In this document: positions 14,755 to 21,335 of the stretch, in pieces
How the letters are laid out: each line of letters opens with the position of its first letter
How positions within the stretch are numbered: the first letter of the stretch is position 1
DNA from: Bacillota bacterium
GTDB lineage: Bacteria > Bacillota > Clostridia > Peptostreptococcales > Anaerovoracaceae
Assembly: GCA_023394035.1 (NCBI GenBank)
Contig: JAEXBK010000157.1
Location: 1-23,479 of the forward strand
DNA length: 23,479 bases
Reading direction: 5' to 3'
Notes under the pieces: generated by a model
What the model saw: only the letters and a program-made list of their open reading frames with translations
Database searches by the model: none
Told to the model about the DNA's origin: nothing
Translations under genes and position numbers: made by a program

Positions 14755-14763
14755 ATTCTACCA
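14755..14763 (-). promoter_or_regulatory. Possible extended -10 promoter giving a leaderless Nudix mRNA
   Basis: The minus strand reads TATGGTAGAAT; TGGTAGAAT (14755-14763) fits an extended -10. No -35 is visible. Initiation 7 bases downstream would fall on the ATG itself. Confidence 0.4.
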
Positions 14764-14784
14764 TAATACGGAAAATTCTGCACG

Positions 14785-14809
14785 AAAAAACGGCCGCAAT
14801 GCAGCCGTT
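14785..14809 (-). terminator. Terminator of the P-loop ATPase gene and ileS operon
   Basis: On the minus strand AACGGC (14804-14809) pairs with GCCGTT (14789-14794), followed by a run of T residues (14785-14790). It lies 20 bases after the stop of the ATPase gene. Confidence 0.8.
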
Positions 14810-14829
14810 AATATCGCAATTTACAAATA

Positions 14830-15252
14830 CTAATTAAGTATCTCGTATTCCGAAAGATCTACGCCTATCATTTCTTCCTTCTCAGCGCTTAAGCTGACAA
14901 CGAAGTCCATGCCGTAATTCTTAGAAATATTGCCGAGTCTCGTAAGGAACTCAGGAAGATCTCCGAGTGAGAAATCAGCATGCTTGAGAATGCTGTCAAT
15001 GTAGATCGTCTCAATATCGTGATCCGAGCTTATGATGCCGTACAAAAATCCGATGTACTCATCGCTGTTTGTGATGTGTTCATAATCCTCCATGCATACG
15101 ACTCTGATTTTATATTTAAGATCGTACATCAGGCGGGAGTTCTTGTTGATAAATATGATGCTGCCGTTGCTCTTTTCGGATTCCTCATTTGCGAGCTCTA
15201 TCATGAGCTTAGTTTTACCCGTTCCCTTATGTCCGATCAGCAATTTAACCAT
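14830..15252 (-). CDS. Small P-loop ATPase of unknown role
   Basis: A 140-residue protein made almost entirely of one P-loop domain. Walker A is LLIGHKGTGKTKLM at the very N-terminus, and a Walker B-like strand ETIYIDSIL lies about residues 93-101. A third strand (MDFVVSLSAEK) fits a sensor position. No membrane segment or further domain is present. I know similar short proteins, annotated only as ATP-binding, in Clostridia, but no function for them. The frame opens 14 codons upstream (15294), but the ATG at 15250-15252 has GGAGG 8 bases before it and puts the Walker A where it should be, so I chose it. It has its own near-consensus promoter, although it lies 76 bases after rlmN. Confidence 0.82.
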   Translation of the reverse strand: MVKLLIGHKGTGKTKLMIELANEESEKSNGSIIFINKNSRLMYDLKYKIRVVCMEDYEHITNSDEYIGFLYGIISSDHDIETIYIDSILKHADFSLGDLPEFLTRLGNISKNYGMDFVVSLSAEKEEMIGVDLSEYEILN

Positions 15253-15285
15253 TGTTCGGTCCTCCAATTCATTGTTATTATTGGT

Positions 15286-15314
15286 ATTATACACTATACT
15301 GACGCTCTGTTCAA
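15286..15314 (-). promoter_or_regulatory. Promoter of the P-loop ATPase gene
   Basis: The minus strand has TTGAAC (15309-15314), 17 bases, then a perfect TATAAT (15286-15291), 33 bases before the chosen ATG. This makes the gene expressible independently of ileS-rlmN. Confidence 0.72.
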
Positions 15315-15328
15315 TGATATTTTTGTTT

Positions 15329-16357
15329 TTACCTGTTGAGCCTCAGCTGTCCGCACGCCGCATCTATATCGGAGCCGAGCTCCCTGCGCACCGTAGCCGG
15401 AATGCCTCTTTTCTCGAGTATATCCTTAAACTCTTCTGCACGCTTTCGGCTCACTGTGTCAAATCCCGTACCGAGGACCTTGTTAAGCGGAATCAGGTTT
15501 ACATGGCAGAGCATTCCGCCTATAAGGTTTATAAGCTCTGCGGCACATGCGTCGCTGTCGTTAACTCCGTTTACAAGCGTATACTCAAATGTTATTCTGC
15601 GGTTTGTTTTCTTTGTGTAGCGTCTGCAGGCGGATATAAGCTCCTTAAGCGGATATGCATTGTTGACGGGCATCATCGCCGATCTTATCTCATCATTTGG
15701 GGCGTGGAGCGAAACAGCAAGATTTACCTGAGCAAAATCGTCGCCGAATTTGTCTATTAAAGGAGCAAGTCCGCATGTGGAGACGGTTATGTTCCTCATT
15801 CCTATATTCTTGCCTTTTTTGTCGTTCACTATCCTGAGAAACCTTGATATGTTCTCGTAGTTATCAAAAGGCTCGCCTGTCCCCATTATAACGATGTGAT
15901 TTATTTTTTCTCCGGTATCCTTTTCCGCTTCCATGATCTGTGAAATCATTTCGCCTGCAGTCAGGCTACGAATAAGCCCGTTTCTCGTGGAAGCACAAAA
16001 ACGGCATCCCATTCTGCAGCCGGCCTGTGAGGAAATACATATAGAATTCCCGTAAGAATATTTCATAAAAACGGTTTCTATAGTATTTCCGTCCGTCAGC
16101 TCAAAAAGATATTTTCTCGTTCCGTCCGAGGATTTTTGTATCGCCGTAAGCCTTAGACCGCTTATTTCGGCATTATCATCAATATCCTTTCGCAAGGCTA
16201 TAGGCAGGTTACTCATCATATCCGTGTTTTCCGCGCCCTTGCCTATCCACTCAAATACCTGCGTTCCTCTGAATTTCGGTGCTCCGAGTGAAATCAGGAA
16301 ATCGACCGTTTCCTCATGCCTCATGCTGCGCAGATCTTTTTTTACGGTATCAGTCAT
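15329..16357 (-). CDS. rlmN: 23S rRNA (A2503-C2) / tRNA (A37-C2) methyltransferase RlmN, radical SAM
   Basis: RlmN methylates C2 of A2503 in 23S rRNA, and A37 of some tRNAs. The radical SAM motif CX3CX2C is intact (C114, C118, C121, in AGCRMGCRFCAST). The second conserved cysteine lies in the C-terminal DIDAACGQLRLN (C335), as in RlmN. Other blocks are NHIVIMGTGEPFDNYENI, NITVSTCGL, NLAVSLHAPND, RSAMMPVNNAYPL and HVNLIPLNKV. The length of 342 is normal. CGQL at the end is the usual RlmN form; Cfr is the related resistance enzyme, and the chromosomal context with ileS and the RlmN-like ends argue against it. The gene starts 8 bases after the ileS stop with only a weak ribosome site, so coupling is likely. 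Confidence 0.96.
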   Translation of the reverse strand: MTDTVKKDLRSMRHEETVDFLISLGAPKFRGTQVFEWIGKGAENTDMMSNLPIALRKDIDDNAEISGLRLTAIQKSSDGTRKYLFELTDGNTIETVFMKYSYGNSICISSQAGCRMGCRFCASTRNGLIRSLTAGEMISQIMEAEKDTGEKINHIVIMGTGEPFDNYENISRFLRIVNDKKGKNIGMRNITVSTCGLAPLIDKFGDDFAQVNLAVSLHAPNDEIRSAMMPVNNAYPLKELISACRRYTKKTNRRITFEYTLVNGVNDSDACAAELINLIGGMLCHVNLIPLNKVLGTGFDTVSRKRAEEFKDILEKRGIPATVRRELGSDIDAACGQLRLNR

Positions 16358-16365
16358 TTTATCAG

Positions 16366-19300
16366 CTATACTCTTTCAACAGAGATTCCCGTGCTATGAC
16401 CGTTAAGATCGAATTTTTCGCTTACAGCAGCATATTTGATTTCATCTGTAAGCGTTTCCTCGCATATCCATTCGCGGAATCCGGCAATCATAGCTTTTAC
16501 TTCTTCATCGCCTTCGACAGTAACATTTATTCTGTCCATCATCTCATAGTCGGCGCTCTTTCTGAGCTGCTGTACCTTTGATACCAATTCTCTCGCAAGC
16601 CCCTCCGAAACCAGTTCAGGGGAAAGTGCCGTATCGAGTATTACAAATACATTGTTTTCCATCGCAACGGCAAAGCCTTCTTTTGCGTTTATCCTTATCT
16701 CTACAAGCTCCTTGTTTATATCGTATTTGTTGCCCTCTATCTCCATCTCAACGCTTCCGTTCTTTTCGAGCTCTGCTGCAAATGAAGCAGTATCGGCAGA
16801 AGCAAGCATATTTCCGAAGGCTTTGATATCTTTTCCTAATATAGGACCTGCCACCTTGAAATTAGGCTTAAGCGAGAAGTTCATGTATGTTCCGAGATCA
16901 TCTGCAAATACTACATTCTTCACGTTCAGCTCTTCTTTTATGAGATCTGCCATGTCCGATATAAGCGGCTTGTATTTTCCGTCAACGAGGATCTCGCCAA
17001 GAGGCTGTCTTACTTTGATTCTTTCCTTTTCGCGGATTCCTCTTCCGAGCGTCGCAAGTGTCCTTACAAGATCCATTCTTTCTTCGGTTTTGTCATCGAT
17101 CAGTGCCTCGTTGCTTTCCGGCAGGTATGCAAGATGAACGCTTTCTTCGCCCGTAAGCTTGCAGAATATTTCATCTGAAATAAACGGTGCTATCGGAGCT
17201 ATCAGCTTTGAGAGCCCCACAAGGATCTCATATGTTGCCGAATAAACGCTCTTCTTATCCTCCGTCATTTCGGTTCCGTAGAAGCGGCGTCTTGCCCTTC
17301 TGATATACCAGTTCGACAGATCTTCGTTAACAAAATCGTTGAGTGCTCTTACCGTCCTCATGTGATCGTAGCTTTCCATGTCGGACTGAACTTCTTTGAT
17401 GAGCCTGTTGTATTTTGAAAGTATCCAGCGGTCAAGTTCAGGACGCTTGTCGTAGTCTACAGATAATGACTTTACGTCCACTTCATCTTCGTTTGAATAT
17501 AATACGAAGAAATTATATACATTCTTCAGAGTCCCGAAGAATTTGCTGACTACATCCTTAAGCCCCTCTTCGTCGAATTTTGTTGGCGACCATGCAGGCG
17601 ATACTGAAAGAAGATACCACCTCGTAGCATCAGCTCCGTATTTATCAAAGAGTGCAAAAGGATCTACTGTATTTCCCTTTGACTTTGACATCTTCTTGCC
17701 GTTTTTGTCGAGAATGAGATCGTTTACAAGAACGTTTCTGTACGGAGCGCTGCCTTTGATGAATGTCGAAATTGCCATGAGAGAATAGAACCATCCTCTT
17801 GTCTGATCTATACCCTCGCATATGAAGTCTGCCGGGAAGAGCTTTTCGTCAAAGATGTCTTTGTTCTCAAACGGGTAGTGCCACTGTGCGAAAGGCATAG
17901 CACCTGAGTCGAACCAGCAGTCCATAACCTCAGGGATTCTCGTCATAGGTTTTCCGCATTCAGGGCATGTTATGTGAACTTCATCGACATACGGTCTGTG
18001 CAGCTCTATGGATTCGTCTATTTTTTCTATTGATTTTTCTACGAGTTCGCTTCTGCTGCCTATGCACTCTAAATGTCCGCATTCGCAGCGCCATACAGGA
18101 ATAGGCGTTCCCCAATATCTTGAACGCGATATTGCCCAGTCCTTCACCTCTGAAAGCCAGTTTCCGAAGCGTTTCTCGCCTACAAACTGAGGATACCAGT
18201 TGACCGTATCATTGTTCTTAACAAGCTCATCCTTGAGTTTGCTCATTTCGATGTACCAGCTCTGGCGTGCATAGTAAACGAGAGGTGTTCCGCATCTCCA
18301 GCAATGAGGATAGTTGTGGAGCATTTTCTGCTTTGCAAATACCTTGTCGCCGAGATATTTGATTATATCGACATCAAGCCCCTCTTCCATTATGAATCTG
18401 CCCTTCCAAGGCGTTGCCGTATAGCAGCCCTGTTCATCTACAGGCTGGAATACAGGAAGTCCGTATGTTCTTCCGCAGAGATAGTCGTCTTCACCGAATG
18501 CAGGCGCACTGTGTACGATTCCCGTACCGTCTCCGACAGATACATAATCCATGCATGTAACAAAGAACGCTTTTTCGCCCGGCTTCATAGTATCAGCCAT
18601 AAATGGCATAATAGGCTCGTATTCCATATACTCGAGATCTTTGCCCTTCATCTGCTCTACAACTTCGTAGTTACCTGCTCCGAGCGTTTTTTCGGCAAGC
18701 GACGCCGCAAGGTAGAAGTAATTTCCTTCTTCGCTTCCGTTTATCATTCTTACCTTTACGTAGTCGATGTCAGGACCTACAGTAAGCACCGTATTTGATG
18801 CGAGAGTCCATGCGGTCGTCGTCCATGCGAGGAAATACTCGTTGTCCGTTCCCTTTTTCTTGAATTTTACGGTAAGAGTTATTACTTTAACTTCCTTGTA
18901 GCCCTGAGCGACCTCATGCGAAGCAAGGCCTGTTCCGCATCTTGGGCAGTAAGGCAGTATCTTATGACCTTCGTATACGAGTCCGGCATCAAAGAATTTT
19001 TTAAGTATCCACCAGCCGGATTCTATATAGTTGTTGTCAAGCGTTATATACGGATTGTCGAGGTCAACAAGATATCCCATGCGTTCCGACATTTCTCTCC
19101 ACTTATCCGTATATGTAAATACGGATTCGCGGCATTTCTCGTTAAAAGCGCGTATGCCGTACTTCTCTATATCCTGCTTTCCGTTCATTCCGAGCTGTTT
19201 TTCGACTTCGATTTCAACAGGTAGTCCGTGAGTATCCCATCCGGCTTTTCTGTTTACCTGATAGCCCTTCATTGTCCAATATCTGCATACGGAATCCTTA

Positions 19301-19491
19301 AGGGTTCTTGCCATTACATGGTGAATGCCCGGCTTTCCGTTTGCCGTAGGAGGACCTTCATAAAATACGAATTTAGGACCTTCGCTGCGGCTGCTTACGC
19401 ACTTTCCGAGGAGATCCTCAGCTTTCCATTTTTCTACCTGCTCATTTTGCACTTTTGCTACAGGTTCATCTGATAGTTTCTCGAACATCAT
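16366..19491 (-). CDS. ileS: Isoleucyl-tRNA synthetase, eukaryote-like (type 2)
   Basis: Charges tRNA-Ile. The protein has 1041 residues. The HIGH motif lies in GPPTANGKPGIHHVMART (HHVM at 57-60), which is the type 2 form; type 1 bacterial enzymes read more like ANGDIHIGHA. KMSKSKGNTVDP (about residue 600) is intact. Editing-domain blocks (AWTTTAWTLASNTVLTVGPDIDYV, GTGIVHSAPAFGEDD) and CxxC/CxC-type zinc sites (CPRCG, CECGH, CPECG) are present. Type 2 enzymes are known for low sensitivity to mupirocin, so resistance would be expected here, though it is not shown by sequence. Two ATGs stand side by side; AGGA precedes them. Expression is controlled by the T-box leader upstream, and rlmN follows 8 bases after the stop. 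Confidence 0.97.
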   Translation of the reverse strand: MMFEKLSDEPVAKVQNEQVEKWKAEDLLGKCVSSRSEGPKFVFYEGPPTANGKPGIHHVMARTLKDSVCRYWTMKGYQVNRKAGWDTHGLPVEIEVEKQLGMNGKQDIEKYGIRAFNEKCRESVFTYTDKWREMSERMGYLVDLDNPYITLDNNYIESGWWILKKFFDAGLVYEGHKILPYCPRCGTGLASHEVAQGYKEVKVITLTVKFKKKGTDNEYFLAWTTTAWTLASNTVLTVGPDIDYVKVRMINGSEEGNYFYLAASLAEKTLGAGNYEVVEQMKGKDLEYMEYEPIMPFMADTMKPGEKAFFVTCMDYVSVGDGTGIVHSAPAFGEDDYLCGRTYGLPVFQPVDEQGCYTATPWKGRFIMEEGLDVDIIKYLGDKVFAKQKMLHNYPHCWRCGTPLVYYARQSWYIEMSKLKDELVKNNDTVNWYPQFVGEKRFGNWLSEVKDWAISRSRYWGTPIPVWRCECGHLECIGSRSELVEKSIEKIDESIELHRPYVDEVHITCPECGKPMTRIPEVMDCWFDSGAMPFAQWHYPFENKDIFDEKLFPADFICEGIDQTRGWFYSLMAISTFIKGSAPYRNVLVNDLILDKNGKKMSKSKGNTVDPFALFDKYGADATRWYLLSVSPAWSPTKFDEEGLKDVVSKFFGTLKNVYNFFVLYSNEDEVDVKSLSVDYDKRPELDRWILSKYNRLIKEVQSDMESYDHMRTVRALNDFVNEDLSNWYIRRARRRFYGTEMTEDKKSVYSATYEILVGLSKLIAPIAPFISDEIFCKLTGEESVHLAYLPESNEALIDDKTEERMDLVRTLATLGRGIREKERIKVRQPLGEILVDGKYKPLISDMADLIKEELNVKNVVFADDLGTYMNFSLKPNFKVAGPILGKDIKAFGNMLASADTASFAAELEKNGSVEMEIEGNKYDINKELVEIRINAKEGFAVAMENNVFVILDTALSPELVSEGLARELVSKVQQLRKSADYEMMDRINVTVEGDEEVKAMIAGFREWICEETLTDEIKYAAVSEKFDLNGHSTGISVERV

Positions 19492-19529
19492 TGATTTGTT
19501 TTCCTTTCGATAAAATGCGGCGTTCTCCG

Positions 19530-19778
19530 CAAAAACAAAGTCCCTAAACGGGATATTCCGATTAGGGACGATTCTTCAAACCGCGGTACCACCCTAGTTG
19601 CTTACCTCTGACAAGGTGCCTCTCATTAAAGTGTCGGACTCCAGAGTGATATTCACGATCGGCTTCACCATCTGCCTCTCAGCGTGCGGCAGACTCTCTG
19701 TAAGGTTATTAGAACCGAAAGCTACTTTGTCTCTTTCATAGCCCGTCATTATGAAGCGGAATATATCCGCCTATATAC
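19530..19778 (-). ncRNA. T-box riboswitch leader of ileS (isoleucine, ATC specifier)
   Basis: The minus strand carries the T-box core AGGGTGGTACCGCGG (19581-19595). Upstream is a Stem I region with AGAGAG and GCTGAGAG elements and the specifier segment GAATATCACTCTGG, whose ATC (19648-19650) is an isoleucine codon, matching the gene. In the core, TGGT would pair with a tRNA ACCA end. A terminator hairpin with a T run follows. Uncharged tRNA-Ile should bind and allow read-through into ileS. Start and end are approximate, from the predicted transcription start to the end of the terminator. Confidence 0.95.
19531..19569 (-). terminator. T-box regulatory terminator upstream of ileS
   Basis: On the minus strand GTCCCTAA (19562-19569) pairs perfectly with TTAGGGAC (19540-19547), followed by TTTGTTTTT (19531-19539). 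It immediately follows the T-box core that forms the competing antiterminator. Confidence 0.9.
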
Positions 19779-19784
19779 CATGCA

Positions 19785-19813
19785 ATTTTAACACTTATTA
19801 TTTGGAAATTCAA
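19785..19813 (-). promoter_or_regulatory. Promoter of the ileS leader
   Basis: TTGAAT (19808-19813) and TAAAAT (19785-19790) on the minus strand are 17 bases apart, placing the transcript start near 19778, just ahead of the T-box leader. Confidence 0.68.
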
Positions 19814-19870
19814 GGAAAAGATTTAATCTTTTTGCTTCTTTTTTGATTCTTTGTTTAGCCGGCTTTTGTC

Positions 19871-19911
19871 AAAAAATGCTTTTGGCAGACCGAGGGGATG
19901 GTCTGCCAAAA
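19871..19911 (-). terminator. Terminator of cbiK
   Basis: A perfect 12-bp inverted repeat, TTTTGGCAGACC with GGTCTGCCAAAA (19880-19891 and 19900-19911), is followed on the minus strand by GCATTTTTT. It lies 9 bases after the cbiK stop and separates it from the ileS promoter. Confidence 0.9.
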
Positions 19912-19920
19912 TACCTGATA

Positions 19921-20832
19921 TTATTCTATAACGGCTTTTGCATGAGCCACATAGATATCCTGAATCGCAGGAGTAGCGCCAAGCCCTATGATCTGGCATT
20001 CTACGCTGTCAAAAGCCTTTGTCGCTTCGAACATCGACTTCCAGCTGTCCTCATCATCTCCCGCCATATCGTTGTTTGCATGATCTCCTGCAACGACCAT
20101 CAAAGGACGCAGTATGACTTTTTTGTATCCTGCCGCCTTTACCTTTTCGATGATGACTTCGCACGCCGTATCCTCCGGTTCTCCGTCTACAGTTCCGACA
20201 AAAACATTCCTGTATCCGAGCTTTTCCATCTGCGCCTGCATCTGAGTATATGTTATCTTTGCGGCATGAACCGTACCGTGACCCATATATACGAATGCAG
20301 CTCCTGCTGCCTCAGCCTCGGCAACGCTTTCGAAGCCGGCATCTCTTACGGCTTCACCCGTTATTGCCCTTGCAACTGCTTCTTTATCTTCGTTTAGCGA
20401 ATCGTCATCTGCACCTGTTGCTCCAAGCAGAGGCTCACCTATCATGACGGACTCGAACTTGTCTCTGAATTTTTCTACATCCTCTATGAGATCATCATAT
20501 TCCGTTCCGTGCATCAAATGCGTCGGCTGAACTAAAAGGTGCTTAACTCCGTTTGATACGGCTCTTTCGAGTGCTTCCTCAGGATTGTCGATTTTGATGC
20601 CGTCACGCCTGTATATGTGGTTTATGATCATTCCGGAAGTAAATGCGCGCCTTACGCTCCATTCAGGAAACGCTTTCTGAAGTGCCTTTTCGATGCTTCC
20701 TATATCCTTGGCACGGCTGTCGTTGAACGAAGTTCCGAAGCTTACCGCAAGAAGCTCGTTCTCACCTATACCGTCGTGATTTAGCGGATCATCAATGTGC
20801 TTTTCATATATTTTCGCTACTGTATCTGTCAT
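19921..20832 (-). CDS. cbiK: Sirohydrochlorin cobaltochelatase CbiK (anaerobic)
   Basis: CbiK inserts cobalt into sirohydrochlorin in the early anaerobic branch of cobalamin synthesis. The 303-residue product shows the family blocks LLAVSFGTSFNDSRAKDIGSIEKAL, FTSGMIINHIYRRDG, LLVQPTHLMHGTEYDDL, AAFVYMGHGTVHAAKITY and LRPLMVVAGDHANNDMAGDDEDSWK. The histidines of HGTEY, GHGT and GDHANND are the known metal and substrate positions. The frame extends upstream to 20943 inside the riboswitch, but the ATG at 20830-20832 has GAGGAG 6-7 bases upstream and gives the usual N-terminus, so I chose it. It is a single-gene unit controlled by a cobalamin riboswitch and ended by a strong terminator. No other cobalamin gene is in the window. 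There is no signal peptide, so it should act in the cytoplasm. Confidence 0.95.
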   Translation of the reverse strand: MTDTVAKIYEKHIDDPLNHDGIGENELLAVSFGTSFNDSRAKDIGSIEKALQKAFPEWSVRRAFTSGMIINHIYRRDGIKIDNPEEALERAVSNGVKHLLVQPTHLMHGTEYDDLIEDVEKFRDKFESVMIGEPLLGATGADDDSLNEDKEAVARAITGEAVRDAGFESVAEAEAAGAAFVYMGHGTVHAAKITYTQMQAQMEKLGYRNVFVGTVDGEPEDTACEVIIEKVKAAGYKKVILRPLMVVAGDHANNDMAGDDEDSWKSMFEATKAFDSVECQIIGLGATPAIQDIYVAHAKAVIE

Positions 20833-20853
20833 CGTTATCTCCTCTTTATTATA

Positions 20854-20888
20854 ATAAAAAATGCCTTTGGTGCGTGGAACAAAGGCAT
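20854..20888 (-). terminator. Riboswitch-controlled terminator upstream of cbiK
   Basis: On the minus strand ATGCCTTTG (20880-20888) pairs with CAAAGGCAT (20861-20869), followed by TTTTTTATT (20853-20861). It lies between the cobalamin aptamer and the cbiK ribosome site, so it is probably the expression platform: bound cobalamin should favour termination. Confidence 0.85.
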
Positions 20889-20919
20889 AAAACAAATTCA
20901 TTACGTTGGTAAATATGTT

Positions 20920-21118
20920 TGTACTGCCAAATCCTCGTGACACGGAACTAAATGTTCCCGTACCGGAAAAGGCAGGTCTCCCGGCTTATCGATCGTTACC
21001 CGCATATCACCCTTCCCGGTCTCCCAGTGGCTCGCAATATGCTTATCGAAATACGGTGACGAGATCGTACAGGAATCGCACCTGTTTCCCTCTTAGCCGG
21101 ATCAAAGATCCGGAACCT
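20920..21118 (-). promoter_or_regulatory. Cobalamin riboswitch
   Basis: The minus strand shows the conserved parts of the cobalamin aptamer in order: a CCGGATC/GATCCGG stem (21097-21113); AAGAGGGAAACAGGTGCGA (GGGAA and GGTG elements) with the ATTCCTGT strand; GCCACTG followed by GACCGGGAAGG; and the B12 box AAGCCGGGAGACCTGCC (20971-20987). A closing CTGCC/GGCAG pair ends near 20925. A terminator follows before cbiK. The exact ends are approximate. Confidence 0.93.
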
Positions 21119-21128
21119 CTCCGAAAAA

Positions 21129-21157
21129 AGGATACAACAAGAGGAGGATTTTGTCAA
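21129..21157 (-). promoter_or_regulatory. Promoter of the cobalamin riboswitch-cbiK transcript
   Basis: A perfect TTGACA (21152-21157) and TATCCT (21129-21134) on the minus strand are separated by 17 bases. Transcription would begin about 5-10 bases before the aptamer. Confidence 0.75.
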
Positions 21158-21285
21158 TTACGGAAGAAAAGCAATCTCCCCGCTCTCTCGGTTGACATAA
21201 TACCTGCATATTTTTCCATAAATCAACTTTTTTCCGTTTTTCTGCGCCATTTTTGATCGTTTTTTTGAAATAATGGAACGCCAGC
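21158..21285. other. Intergenic stretch with no recognised feature
   Basis: An A/T-rich stretch between the cbiK promoter and the surface-protein terminator. A short minus-strand reading frame (21102-21287) crosses the promoter and riboswitch and is not convincing. I see no RNA gene or repeat here. Confidence 0.5.
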
Positions 21286-21315
21286 AAAAAAGGACCGGTA
21301 AATCCGATCCTTTTT
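21286..21315. terminator. Terminator of the surface protein gene, possibly bidirectional
   Basis: GGACCGG (21292-21298) pairs with CCGATCC (21304-21310) with one G-T wobble and a 5-base loop. T runs follow in both directions (six or more on the minus strand, five on the plus strand). It lies 20 bases after the minus-strand stop at 21336. Confidence 0.8.
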
Positions 21316-21335
21316 CTTCTTGTTTAAATATATAG

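Noticed and set aside
15092..15760. 222-residue plus-strand reading frame
   Set aside because: Antisense to the P-loop ATPase and rlmN genes and crosses their promoter; it is a by-product of their codon usage.
15329..16357. Cfr-type antibiotic resistance methyltransferase
   Set aside because: Family ends and the chromosomal context next to ileS fit RlmN; nothing suggests acquisition by transfer.
19516..19531. Second terminator between the T-box and ileS
   Set aside because: TGCGG/CCGCA is a short stem followed by only TTTTAT; it is too weak to call, though it could affect ribosome access.
20833..20943. Upstream extension of the cbiK frame
   Set aside because: It runs through the riboswitch terminator; the strong GAGGAG and the family N-terminus support the start at 20832.
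21102..21287. 61-residue minus-strand reading frame
   Set aside because: It spans the cbiK promoter and the start of the cobalamin riboswitch and has no supporting ribosome site.
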